From contig JAJFZO010000124.1 of assembly GCA_021397835.1 (NCBI GenBank), positions 1 through 64,000 of the forward strand: DNA of 64,000 bases, written 5' to 3'. Within the stretch, counting starts at the first letter, position 1. Each line of letters starts with the position of its first letter. A program made the translations under genes and the position numbers. Below are positions 13,401-26,400 of the stretch, one piece after another. The notes beneath the pieces are model-generated. The model saw nothing but the letters and a program-made list of their open reading frames with translations. It was not told where the DNA came from and searched no databases. This stretch comes from Moringa oleifera. Lineage: Eukaryota > Streptophyta > Magnoliopsida > Brassicales > Moringaceae.

Positions 13401-14573
13401 TCAAGCATGCGAAGTGCGTCATCGTAGGCCATCAAGGCGACAGATGTGGGGTTGGATCTCGACGCTCAGGCTTGCGTAGGCGGACTCGTTGCGCAGCGTG
13501 ATCGACGACATTATCGTCGGCCGTTAGCAACAAGCGAGCCACACGGCCAGCCTGGGCACCCCTACTGCCAAGGCCTCATCAGTGGGAGAAACGTGGGCAA
13601 CGAAGTGAGAATAACAGTAGGATAATGAGCTGGGATGTGGCTAGAGAAGCCCGATGTTATGGGCGGCGAAGCAAACCATGATGCATGCTATGTGTGGGCC
13701 AAATTGTTTGGGGGATTTCGAGCATGCAGAGTGCTTCATCTCAGGGCCTCGTGGCAGCAGACGTGGGGTTGGATCTCGACGCTCAAGCTTGCCTAGGTGG
13801 ACTCGTTGGGCAACGTGATCGACGACACTATCATCGGCTGTTAGCAACGAGCGAGCCACACGGCCAGCTTGGTCACCCCTACTGCCAAGGCCTCATCAGT
13901 GGGAAAAACGTGGGCAACGAAGCGAGAATAATCGTGGGATAATGAGCTGGGATTTGGCTAGACAAGCTCGATGGTGTAGGGGGCGAAACTAACGATGATG
14001 CATGCTACGTAAAGGCCAAATTATTGGGGGGATTTCAAGCATGCAAAGTGCTTCATCGTAGGCCATCGAGGCGACAGATGTGGGGTTGGATCTCGACGCT
14101 CAGGCTTGCGTAGGCGGACTCGTTGCGCAGCGTGATCGACGACATTATCGTGGGCCGTTAGCAACGAGCGAGCAACACGGCCGGCCTGGGCACCCCAGCT
14201 GCCAAGGCCTCATCGGTGGGAAAAACGTGGGAAACAAAGCGAGAATAATAGTAGGATAATGAGCTGGGATGTGGCTAGAGAAGGCCGATGTTGTGGGCGA
14301 CAAAGCAAACCATGATGCATGCTATGTGTGGGCCAAATTGTTTGGGGGATTTGGAGCATGGAGAGTGCTTCATCGCAGGCCCTCGTGGCAGGTGACGTGG
14401 GGTTGGATCTCGACGCTCAAGCTTGCCTAGGCGGACTCGTTGGGCAGCGTGATCGACGACACTATCGTCGGCTGTTAGCAACGAGCGAGCCACACGGCCA
14501 GCCTGGTCACCCCTACTGCCAAGGCCTCATCGGTGGGAAAAACGTGGACAACGAAGCGAGAATAATCGTGAGA
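10416..14573 (+). repeat. Dimeric higher-order repeat (D-C'), ~633-bp period
   Basis: D units start at 10416, 11049, 11682, 12313, 12973, 13623 and 14257. C-like units (GGTGTAGGGGGCG, GTAAAGGCC or GTAAACGCC) start at 10733, 11366, 11999, 12630, 13307 and 13940. Alternation is strict across about 4.2 kb. Copies are very similar outside the indel-rich zone at 12.69-13.14 kb. This is the most homogeneous dimer block in the window, so it probably spread recently. Confidence 0.9.
12694..13140 (+). other. Indel-rich zone, probable low-quality consensus
   Basis: The two monomers here are 343 and 334 bp instead of about 316. The added length comes from many scattered 1-4 base insertions and deletions, for example GCTAACGTAAAGG, AGATGTTTGGGG and GTAGTCCCCCTACTGTGCC. 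The underlying C'-D order is still readable and both flanks are near-perfect dimers. This pattern suits uncorrected read errors or a misassembled join better than biological divergence. Confidence 0.65.
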
Positions 14574-17500
14574 TAATGAGCTGGGATGTGGCTAGACAAG
14601 CTCGATGGTGTGGGCGGCGAAGCTAACGATGATGCATGCTACGTGAGGGCAAAATCGTTGGGGGGATTTCGGGCATGCGAACTGCTTCGTCGTAGGCCCT
14701 TGAGGCAGCAGACGTTGGGTTGGATCTCGACGCTCAGGCTTGCCTAGGCGAACTCGTTGCGCAGCGCGATCGACGACGCGATTGTTGGCCGTTAGCAATG
14801 AGCGACCCACACAGCCAGCCTGGGCACCCCTGCTGCCAAGGCCCATCGGAGGGAAAAATGTGGGCAAAGAAGCGAGAATAATCGTGGGATAATGAGCTGG
14901 GATGAGGCTAGACAAGCTCGATGGTGTGGGGGGCGAAAGTAAACGATGATGCATGCTACGTGAAGGCCAAATTATTGGGGGGATTTCGAGCATACGAAGT
15001 GCTTCATCATAGGCCCTCAAGGCGGCAGACGTGGGGTTGGATCTCGACGCTCAGGCTTGCCTAGGCGGACTCGTTGCGCAGCGCGATCGACGACACCATC
15101 GTCAGCCGTTAGCAACGAGCGAGCCACACGGCCAGCTTGGGCACCCCGCTGCCAAGGCCTCATCGGTGGGAAAAACGTGGGCAATGAAGCGAGAATAATC
15201 GTAAGATAATGAGCTGGGATGTGGCTAGACAAGCTCGATGTTGTGGGCGGCAAAGCAAACCATGATACATGCTACGTGAGGGCCAAATTGTTGGGGAGAT
15301 TTTGAGCATGCGGAGTGCTTCATCGCAGACCCTCGAGGCGGCAGACGTGGGGTTGGGTCACGACGCTCATGCTTGCCTAGGTGGACTCGTTGGGCAGCGT
15401 GATCGATGACACTATCGTCGGCTGTTAGCAACGAGCGAGCAGCATGGCCAGCCTGGGCACCCCTACTGCCAAGGCCTCATCAAGGGGAAAAACGTGGGCA
15501 ACGAAGCGAGAATAATCGTGGGATAATGAGCTGGGATGTGGCTAGACAAGCTCGATGGTGTGGGCGGCGAAGCTAACGATGATGCATGCTATGCGAGGGC
15601 CAAATCGTTGGGGCGATTTCGAGCTTGAGGAGTGCTTCTTCACATGCCCTTGAGGCGGTAGACGTGGGGTTGGATCTCGACGCTCAGGCTTGGCTAGGCG
15701 GACTCGTTGTGCAGCACGATCGAAGACACGATCGTCGGCCGTTAGCAACGAGCGAGCCACACGGCCAGCCTGGGCACCCCTGCTGCCATGGCCTCATCGG
15801 TGGGAAAAACGTGGGCAATGAAGCAAGAACAATCGTGGGATATTGAGTTGGGATGTGGCTAGACAAGCTCAATGGTGTAGGGGGCGAAGCTAACGATGAT
15901 GCATGCTACGTGAACGCCAAATTATTGGGGGGATTTCAAGCATGCGAAGTGCTTCATCGTAGGCCATCGAGGCGACAGATGTGGGGTTTGATCTCGACGC
16001 TCAGGATTGCCTAGGCGGACTCGTTGCGCAGCGTGGTCGTCGACATTATCGTCGGCCGTTAGCAACGAGCGAGCCACACGGCCAGCCTGGGCACTCCTGC
16101 TGCCATGGCCTCATCGGTGGGAAAAACGTGGGCAATGAAGCAAGAACAATCGTGGGATATTGAGTTGGGATGTGGCTAGACAAGCTCAATGGTGTAGGGG
16201 GCGAAGCTAACGATGATGCATGCTACGTGAACGCCAAATTATTGGGGGGATTTCAAGCATGCGAAGTGCTTCATCGTAGGCCTTCAAGGCGACAGATGTG
16301 GGGTTTGATCTCGACGCTCAGGATTGCCTAGGCGGACTCGTTGCGCAGCGTGATCGTCGACATTATCGTCGGCCGTTAGCAACGAGCGAGCCACACGGCC
16401 AGCCTGGGCACCCCTGCTGCCAAGGCCTCATCGGTGGGAAAAACGTGGGCAACGAAGCGAGAATAATAGTAGGATAATGAGCTGGGATGTGGCTAGAGAA
16501 GCCCGATGTTGTGTGCGGCAAAGCAAACCATGATGCATGCTATGTGTGGGCCAAATTGTTAGGGGGATTTCGAGCATGCAGAGTGCTTCATCGCAGGCGC
16601 TCGTGGCAGCAGACGTGGGGTTGGATCTCGACGCTCAAGCTTGCCTAGGTGGACTCATTGGGCAACGTGATCGACGACACTATCGTCGGCTGTTAGCAAC
16701 GAGCGAGCCACACGGCCAGCCTGGTCACCCCTACTACCAAGGCCTCATCGGTGGGAAAAACGTGGGAAACGAAGCGAGAATAATCGTTGGATAATGAGCT
16801 GGGATGTGGCTAGACAAGCTCGATGGTGTGGGCGACGAAGCTAACGATGATGCATGCTACGTGAGGGCAAAATCGTTGGGGGGATTTTGAGCATGCGAAC
16901 TGCTTCGTTGTAGGCCCTCGAGGCAGCAGACGTTGGGTTGGATCTCGACGCTCAGGCTTGCCTAGGCGAACTCGTTGTGCAGCGTAATCGATGACGCGAT
17001 CGTTGGCCGTTAGCAACGAGCGAGCCACACAGCCAGCCTGGGCACCCCTGCAGCCAAGGCCTCATCGGAGGGAAAAATGTGGGCAAGGAAGCGAGAGTAA
17101 TCGTGGGATAATAAGCTGGGATGTGGCTAGACAAGCTCGATGGTGTGGGGGGCGAAAGTAAACGATGATGCATGCTACGTGAAGGCCAAATTATTTGGGG
17201 GATTTCGAGCATACGAAGTGCTTCATCGTAGGCCTTCGAGGCGGCAGACGTGGGGTTGGATCTCGACGCTCAGGCTTGCCTAGGAGGACTCGTTGCGCAG
17301 CGCGATCGACGACACCATCGTCAGCCGTTAACAACGAGCGAGCCACACGGCCAGCTTGGGCACCCCTGCTGCCAAGGCTTCATCGGTGGGAAAAACTTGG
17401 GCAATGAAGCGAGAATAATCGTAAGATAATGAGCTGGGATGTGCCTAGACAAGCTCGATGTTGTGGGCGGCAAAGCAAACCATGATACATGCTACGTGAG

Positions 17501-18694
17501 TGCCAAATTGTTGGAGGGATTTTAAGCATGCGGAGTGCTTCATCGCAGACCCTCGAGGCGGCAGACGTGGGGTTGGATCTCGACGCTCATGCTTGCCTAG
17601 GTGGACTCGTTGGGCAGCGTGATCGATGACACTATCGTCGGCTGTTAGCAACGAGCGAGCAGCATGGCCAGCCTGGGCACCTCTACTGCCAAGACCTCAT
17701 CAAGGGGAAAAACGTGGGCAATGAAGCGAGAATAATCGTGGGATAATGAGCTAGGATGTGGCTAGACAAGCTCGATGGTGTGGGCGGCGAAGCTAACGAT
17801 GACGCATGCTATGCGAGGGCCAAATCGTTGGGGCGATTTGGAGCTTGAGGAGTGCTTCTTCACATGCTCTTGAGGCGGTAGACGTGGGGTTGGATCTCGA
17901 CACTCAGGCTAGGCTAGGCGGACTCGTTGCGCAGCACGATCAAAGACACGATCATCGGCCGTTAGCAACGAGCGAGCCACACGGCCAGCCTGGGTACCCC
18001 TGCTGCCAAGGCCTCATCGGTGGGAAAAACGTGGGCAACGAAGTAAGAACAATCGTGGGATAATGAGTTGGGATGTGGCTAGACAAGCTTAATGGTGTAG
18101 GGGGCGAAGCTAACGATGATGCATGCTACGTGAAGGCCAAATTATTGGGGGGATTTCAAGCATGCGAAGTGCTTCATCGTAGGCCATCTAGGCGACAGAT
18201 GTGGGGTTGGATCTCGACGCTCAGGCTTGCCTAGGCGGACTCGTTGCGCAGCGTGATAGACGACATTATCGTCGGCCGTTAGCAACGAGCGAGCCACACG
18301 GCCAGCCTGGGCACCCCTGCTGCCAAGGCCTCATCGGTGGGAAAAGCGTGGGCAACGAAGCGAGAATAATAGTAGGATAATGAGCTGGGATGTGGCTAGA
18401 GAAGCCCGATGTTGTGGGCGACGAAGCAAACCATGATGCATGCTATGTGTGGGCCAAATTATTAGGGGGATTTTGAGCATGCAGAGTGCTTCATCGCAGG
18501 CCCTCGAGGGGGCAGACGTGGGGTTGGATCTTGACGCTCAAGCTTGCCTAGGTGGACTCGTTGGGCAGCGAGATCGACGACACTATCGTCGGCGGTTAGC
18601 AACGAGCGAGCCACACGGCCAGCCTGGTCGCTCCCACTGCCAAGGCCTCATCGGTGGGAAAAACGTGCGCAACGAAGCGAGAATAATCGTGGGA
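14574..18694 (+). repeat. Six/seven-monomer higher-order repeat (A2-E-B-A3-C-D), two copies
   Basis: The first copy starts at 14574 and reads A2, E, B, A3, C, C, D; the extra C at 16158 is nearly identical to its neighbour at 15841. The second copy starts at 16792 and reads A2, E, B, A3, C, D over 1903 bp. The same order recurs at 26221-28121. Shared private marks include GGGGCGATTT with TTCTTCACATG in A3 units, and GGCCAGCTTGGGCACCCC in the E units. Confidence 0.85.
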
Positions 18695-19961
18695 CAATGA
18701 GCTGGGATGTGGCTAGACAAGCTCGATGGTGTGGGCGGCGAAGCTAACGATGATGTATGCTACGTGAGCGCCAAATCGTTGGGGGGATTTCGAGCATGCG
18801 AAGTGCTTCGTCGTAGGCCCTCGAGGCAGCAGATGTTGGGTTTGATCTCGATGCTCAGGCTTGCCTAGGAGGACTCATTCCGCAGCGCGATCGACGACAT
18901 GATCGTCGATCGTTAGCAACGAGCGAGCCACACAGCCAGCCTGGGCACCCCTGCTGCCATGGGCTTATAAGTGGGAAAAATGTGGGCAACGAAGCAAGAG
19001 TAATCGTAAGCTAATGAGTTGGGATGTGGCTTGACAAGCTCGATGTTGTGGGCGGCGAAGCAAACCATGATACATGCTGCGTGAGGGCTAAATTGTTGGG
19101 GGCATTTCGAGCATGCGGAGTGCTTCATCGCAGGCCCTCGAGGCAGCAGACGTGGGGTTGGAACTCGACGCTCATGCTTGCCTAGGTGGACTCGTTGGGC
19201 AGCGTGATCGACGACACTATCATCAGCTTTTAGCAACGAGCGAGCCTCACGGCCAGTCTGGGCACCACTACTGCCAAGGCCTCATCAAGGGGAAAAACGT
19301 GGGCAACGATGCGAGAATAATCGTGGGATAATGAGCTGGGATGTGGCTCGACAAGCTCGATGGTGTGGTGGGTGAAGCTAACGATGCTGCATGCTTCGCG
19401 AGGGCCAAATCGTTGGGGGGATTTTGAGCATGAGGAGTGCTTCTTGCAGGCCATTGAGGCGGCAGACGTGGGGTTGGATCTCGACGCTCAGGCTTGCCTA
19501 GCCAGACTCGTTGCGCAGCGCGATCGAAGACACGATCGTCGACCGTTAGCAACGAGCGAGCCACACGGCCATCCTAGGCACCCTTGCTGCCAAGGCCTCA
19601 TCAATGGGAAAAACGTAGGCAACGAAGCGAGAATAATAGTAGGACAATGAGCTGGGATGTGGCTAGAGAAGCCCGATGTTGTGGGCGGCGAAGCAAACCA
19701 TGTCCCATGCTATGTGTGGGCCAAATTGTTTGGGGGATTTCGGGCATGCAGAGTGCTTCATCGCAGGCCCTCGTGGCAGCAGACGTGGGGTTGGATCTCG
19801 ACGCTCAAGCTTGCCTAGGTGGACTCGTTGGGCTGCGTGATCAACGACAATATCGTCGGCTGTTAGCAACGAGCGAGCCACACGGCCAGCCTGGTCACCC
19901 CTACTGCTAAGGCCTCATCGGTGGGAAAAACGTGGGCAACGAAGCCAGAATAATCGTGGGA
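18695..19961 (+). repeat. Four-monomer unit A2'-B'-A4-D', lead-in copy
   Basis: The units start at 18695 (A2'), 19012 (B'), 19329 (A4) and 19645 (D'), spanning 1267 bp. The same four units follow at 19962 and again at 23424. A4 is recognised by GATGCTGCATGCTTCGCG and the D' tail by CACCCCTACTGCTAAGG. Confidence 0.85.
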
Positions 19962-22900
19962 TGATGAGCTGGGATGTGGCTAGACAAGCTCGATGGTGTG
20001 GGCGGCGAAGCTAACGATGATGCATGCTACGTGAGGGCCAAATCATTGGGGGGATTTCGAGCATGCGAAGTGCTTCGTCGTAGGCCCTCGAGGCAGCAGA
20101 TGTTGGGTTTGATCTCGATGCTCAGGCTTGCCTAGGAGGACTCATTCCGCAGCGCGATCAACGACATGATCGTCAGCCGTTAGCAACGAGCGAGCCACAC
20201 AGCCAGCCTGGGCACCCCTACTGCCATGGCCTTATCAGTGGGAAAAATGTGGGCAACGAAGCAAGAGTAATCGTAAGCTAATGAGTTGGGATGTGGCTTG
20301 ACAAGCTCGATGTTGTGGGCGGCGAAGCAAACCATGATACATGCTGCGTGAGGGCTAAATTGTTGGGGGGATTTCGAGCATGCGGAGTGCTTCATCGCAG
20401 GCCCTCGAGGCAGCAGACATGGGGTTGGAACTCGACGCTCATGCTTGCCTAGGTGGACTCATTGGGCAGCGTGATCGACGACACTATCATCGGCTTTTAG
20501 CAACGAGCGAGCCTCACGGCCAATCTGGGCACCACTACTGCCAAGGCCTCATCAAGGGAAAAAACGTGGACAACGATGCGAGAATAATCGTGGGATAATG
20601 AGCTGGGATGTGGCTAGACAAGCTCGATGGTGTGGTCGGTGAAGCTAACGATGCTGCATGCTTCGCGAGGGCCAAATCGTTGGGGGGATTTTGAGCATGA
20701 GGAGTGCTTCTTGCAGGCCATTGAGGCGGCAGATGTGGGGTTGGATCTCGACGCTCAGGCTTGCCTAGCCAGACTCGTTGCGCAGCGCGATCGAAGACAC
20801 GATCGTCGACCGTTAGCAACGAGCGAGCCACACGGCCAGCCTAGGCACCCTTGCTGGCAAGGCCTCATCAGTGGGAAAAACGTAGGCAACGAAGCGAGAA
20901 TAATAGTAGGACAATGAGCTGGGATGTGGCTAGAGAAGCCCGATGTTGTGGGCGGCGAAGCAAACCATGTTGCATGCTATGTGTGGGCCAAATTGTTTGG
21001 GGGATTTCGAGCATGCAGAGTGCTTCATCGCAGGCCCTCGTGGCAGCAGACGTGGGGTTGGATCTCGACGCTCAAGCTTGCCTAGGTGGACTCGTTGGGC
21101 TGCGTGATCAACGACAATATCGTCGGCTGTTAGCAACGAGCGAGCCACACGGCCAGCCTGGTCACCCCTACTGCTAAGGCCTCATCGGTGGGAAAAATGT
21201 GGGCAACGAAGCGAGAATAATCGTGGGATAATGAGCTAGGATGTGGCTAGACAAGCTCGATGGTGTGGGCGGCGAAGCTAACGATGATGCATGCTACGTG
21301 AGGGCCAAATCGTTGGGGGGATTTCGAGCATGCGAACTGCTTCGTCGTGGGCCCTCGACACTCAGGCTTGCCTAGGTGGACTCATTGGGCAGCGTGATCG
21401 ACGACACTATCGTCGGCTGTTAGCAACGAGCGAGCCACACGGCCAGCCTGGTCGCTCCCACTGCCAAGGCCTCATCGGTGAGAAAAACGTGGGCAACGAA
21501 GCGAGAATAATCGTGGGACAATGAGCTGGGATGTGGCTAGACAAGCTCGATGGTGTGGGCGGCGAAGCTAACAATGATGCATGCTACGTGAGGGCCAAAT
21601 CGTTGGGGGGATTTCGAGCATGCGAAGTGCTTCATCGCAGGCCCTCGAGGCGGCAGACGTGGGGTTGGATCTCGACGCTCAAGCTTGCCTAGGCGAACTC
21701 GTTGTGCAACGCGATCGACAACACGATCGTCGGCCGTTAGCAACGAGTGAGCCACACAGCCAGCTTGGCACCCCTGTCGCCATGGCCTCATCGGTGGGAA
21801 AAATGTGGGCAAAGAAGCGAGAGTAATCGTGGGATAATGAGCTGGGATGTGGCTAGACAAGCTCGATGGTGTGGGGGGCGAAAGTAAACGATGATGCATG
21901 CTACGTGAAGGCCAAATTATTGGGGGGGGGTTTCGAGCATACGAAGTGCTTCATCGTAGGCCCTCGAGGCGGCAGATGTGGGGTTAGATCTCGACGCTCA
22001 GGCTTGCGTAGGCGGACTCGTTGCGCAGCGTGATCGACGACATTATCGTCGGCCATTAGCAACGAGCGAGCAACACGGCCAGCCTGGGCACCCCTGCTGC
22101 CAAGGCCTCATCGGTGGGAAAAACGTGGGCAACGAAGCGAGAATAATAGTAGGATAATGAGCTGGGATGTGGCTGGAGAAGGCCGATGTTGTGGGCGACG
22201 AAGCAAACCATGATGCATGCTATGTGTGGGCCAAATTGTTTGGGGGATTTCGAGCATGCAGAGTGCTTCATCGCAGGCCCTCGTGGCAGCAGACGTGGGG
22301 TTGGATCTCGACGCTCAAGCTTGCCTAGGTGGACTCGTTGGGCAGCGTGATCGGCGACATTATCGTCGACTGTTAGCAACGAGCGAGCCACACGGCCAGC
22401 TTGGTCACCCCTACTGCCAAGGCCTCATCGGTGGGAAAAACGTGAGCAACGAAGCGAGAATAATCGTGGGATAATGAGCTGGGATGTGGCTAGACAAGCT
22501 CGATGGTGTGGGCGGCGAAGCTAACGATGATGCATGCTACGTGAGGGCAAAATCGTTGGGGGGATTTCGAGCATGCGAACTGCTTCGTCGTAGGCCCTCG
22601 AGGCAGCAGACGTTGGGTTGGATCTCGACGCTCAGGCTTGCCTAGGTGAACTCGTTGCGCAGCGCGATCGACGACGCGATCGTTGGCCGTTAGCAACGAG
22701 CGAGCCACACAGCCAGCCTGGGCACCCCTGCTGCCAAGGCCTCATCGGAGGGAAAAATGTGGGCAAAGAAGCGAGAGTAATCGTGGGATAATGAGCTGGG
22801 ATGAGGCTAGACAAGCTCGATGGTGTGGGGGGTGAAAGTAAACGATGATGCATGCTACGTGAAGGCCAAATTATTGGGGGGATTTCGAGCATACGAAGTG

Positions 22901-23423
22901 CTTCATCGTAGGCCCTCAAGGCGGCAGACGTGCGGGTGGATCTCGACGCTCAGGCTTGCCTAGGCAGACTCGTTGCGCAGCGCGATCGACGACACCATCG
23001 TCAGCCGTTAGCAACGAGCGAGCCACACGGCTAGCTTGGGCATCCTTGTTGCCAAGGCCTCATCGGTGGGAAAAACGTGGGCAATGAAGCGAGAATAATC
23101 ATAAGATAATGAGCTGGGATGTGGCTAGACAAGCTCGATGTTGTGGGCGGCAAAGCAAACCATGATACATGCTACGTGAGGGCCAAATTGTTGGGGGGAT
23201 TTTGAGCATGCGGAGTGCTTCATCGCAGACCCTCGAGGCGGCAGACGTGGGGTTGGATCTTGACGCTCAAGCTTGCCTAGGTGGACTCGTTGGGCTGCGA
23301 GATCGACGACACTATCGTCGGCTGTTAGCAACGAGCGAGCCACACGGCCAGCCTGGTCGCTCCCACTGCCAAGGCCTCATCGGTGGGAAAAACATGGGCA
23401 ACGAAGCGAGAATAATCGTGAGA
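19962..23423 (+). repeat. Eleven-monomer higher-order repeat, copy 1
   Basis: The order is A2' (19962), B' (20279), A4 (20596), D' (20912), deleted A (21229), A (21519), E (21835), D (22155), A2 (22472), E (22789), B (23107), for a total of 3462 bp. The same order follows immediately in copy 2, with one extra deleted A unit. Monomer lengths and private substitutions agree between the copies. Confidence 0.85.
21229..21518 (+). repeat. Truncated A monomer (290 bp, 27-bp deletion)
   Basis: CCCTCGA at about 21352-21358 is joined to CACTCAGG. The normal unit has CTCGA twice, 27 bases apart, and this unit keeps one copy. The loss is therefore exactly one interval between two 5-base direct repeats. 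Confidence 0.9.
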
Positions 23424-26400
23424 CAATGAGCTGGGATGTGGCTAGACAAGCTTGATGGTGTGGGCAACGAAGCTAACGATGATGTATGCTACGTGAGGGC
23501 CAAATCGTTGGGGGGATTTCGAGCATGCGAAGTGCTTCGTCGTAGGCCCTCGAGGCAGTAGATGTTGGGTTTGATCTCGATGCTCAGGCTTGCCTAGGAG
23601 GACTCATTCTGCAGCGCGATCGACGACACGATCGTCGGCCGTTAGCAACGAGCGAGCCACACAGCCAGCCTGGGCACCCCAGCTGCCATGGCCTCATCAG
23701 TGAGAAAAATGTGGGCAACGAAGCAAGAGTAATTGTAAGCTAATGAGTTAGGATGTGGCTTGACAAGCTCGATGTTGTGGGCGGCGAAGCAAACCACGAT
23801 ACATGCTGCGTGAAGGCTAAATTATTGGGGGGATTCCGAGCATGCGGAGTGCTTCATCGCAGGCCCTCGAGGCAGCAGACGTGGGGTTGGATCTCGACGC
23901 TCATGCTTGCCTAGGTGGACTCGTTGGGCAGCGTGATCGACGACACTATCATCGGCTTTTAGCAACGAGCGAGCCTCACGCCCAGTCTGGGCACCACTAC
24001 TGCCAAGGCCTCATCAAGGGGAAAAACGTCGGCAACGATGCAAGAATAATCGTGGGATAATGAGCTGGGATGTGGCTCGACAAGCTCGATGGTGTGGTCG
24101 GTGAAGCTAACGATGCTGCATGCTTCGCGAGGGCCAAATCGTTGGGGGGATTTTGAGCATGAGGAGTGCTTCTTGCAGGCCATTGAGGCGGCAGACGTGG
24201 GGTTGGATCTCGACGCTCAGGCTTGCCTAGCCAGACTCGTTGCGCAGCGCGATCGAAGACACGATCGTCGACCGTTAGCAACGAGCGAGCCACACGGCCA
24301 TCCTAGGCACCCTTGCTGTCAAGGCCTCATCAGTGGGAAAAACGTAGGCAACGAAGCGAGAATAATAGTAGGACAATGAGCTGGGATGTGGCTAGAGAAG
24401 CCCGATGTTGTGGACGGCGAAGCAAACCATGTTGCATGCTATGTGTGGGCCAAATTGTTTGGGGGATTTCGGGCATGCAGAGTGCTTCATCGCAGGCCCT
24501 CGTGGCAGCAGACGTGGGGTTGGATCTCGACGCTCAAGCTTGCCTAGGTGGACTCGTTGGGCTGCGTGATCAACGACAATATCGTCGGCTGTTAGCAACG
24601 AGCGAGCCACACGGCCAGCCTGGTCACCCCTACTGCTAAGGCCTCATCGGTGGGAAAAACGTGGGCAACGAAGCGAGAATAATCGTGGGATAATGAGCTG
24701 GGATGTGACCAGACAAGCTCGATGGTGTGGGCGGCGAAGCTAACGATGATGCATGCTACTTGAGGGCCAAATCGTTGGGGGGATTTCGAGTATGCAAAGT
24801 GCTTCGTTGTAGGCCCTCGACACTCAGGCTTGCCTAGGTGGAGTCATTGGGCAGTGTGATCGACGACACTATCGTCGGCTGTTAGCAACGAGCGAGCACA
24901 CGGCCAGCTTGGTCACCCCTACTGCCAAGGCCTCATCGGTGGGAAAAACGTGGGCAACAAAACGAGAATAATCGTGGGATAATGAGCTGAGATGTGGCTA
25001 GACAAGCTCGATGGTGTGGGTGGCGAAGCTAACGATGATGCATGCTACGTGAGGGCCAAATCGTTGGGGGGATTTCGAGCATGCGAAGTGCTTCGTTGTA
25101 GGCCCTCGACACTCAGGCTTGCCTAGGTGGACTCATTGGGCAGCGTGATCAATGACACTATCGTCGGCTGTTAGCAACGAGCGAGCCACACGGTCAGCCT
25201 GGTCACCCCTACTGCCAAGGCCTCATCGGTGGAAAATACGTGGGCAACAAAGCGAGAATAATCGTGGGATAATGAGCTGAGATGTGGCTAGACAAGCTCG
25301 ATGGTGTGGGCGGCGAAGCTAACGATGATGCATGCTACGTGAGGGCTAAATCGTTGGGGGGATTTCGAGCATGCGAAGTGCTTCATCGTAGGCCCTCGAG
25401 GCGGCAGACGTGGGGTTGGATCTCGACGCTCAAGCTTGCCTAGGCGAACTCGTTGTGCAGCGCGATCGACGACACGATCGTCGGTCGTTAGCAACGAGCG
25501 AGCCACTCAGCCAGCTTGGCACCCCTGTCGCCATGGCCTCATCGGTGGGAAAAATGTGGGCAAAGAAGCGAGAGTAATCGTGGGATAATGTGCTGGGTTG
25601 TGGCTAGACAAGCTCCATGGTGTGGGGGGCGAAAGTAAACGATGATGCATGCTACGTGAAGGCCAAATTATTGGGGGGATTTCGAGCATACGAAATGCTT
25701 CATCGTAAGCCCTCGAGGCGGCAGATGTGGGGTTGGATCTCGATGCTCAGGCTTGCGTAGGTGGACTCGTTGCGCAGCGTGATCGACGACATTATCGTCG
25801 ACCGTTAGCAACGAGCGAGCAACATGGCCAGTCTGGGCACCCCTGCTGCCAAGGCCTCATCGGTGGGAAAAACGTGGGCAACGAAGCGAGAATAATAGTA
25901 GGATAATAAGCTGGGATGTGGCTAGAAAAGGCCGATGTTGTGGGCGACGAAGCAAACCATGATGCATGCTATGTGTGGGCCAAATTGTTTGGGGGATTTC
26001 GAGCATGCAGAGTGCTTCATCGCAGGCCCTCGTGGCAGCAGACGTGGGGTTGGATCTCGACGCTCAAGCTTGCCTAGGTGGACTCGTTGGGCAGCGTGAT
26101 CGACGACATTATCGTCGACTGTTAGCAACGAGCGAGCCACACGGCCAGCCTGGTCACCCCTACTGCCAAGGCCTCATCGGTGGGAAAAACGTGGGCAACG
26201 AAGCGAGAATAATCGTGGGATAATGAGCTGGGATGTGGCTAGACAAGCTAGATGGTGTGGGCGGCGAAGCTAACGATGATGCATGCTACGTGAGGGCAAA
26301 ATCGTTGGGGGGATTTCGAGCATGCGAACTGCTTCGTCGTAGGCCCTCGAGGCAGCAGACGTTGGGTTGGATCTCGACGCTCAAGCTTGCCTAGGCGAAC

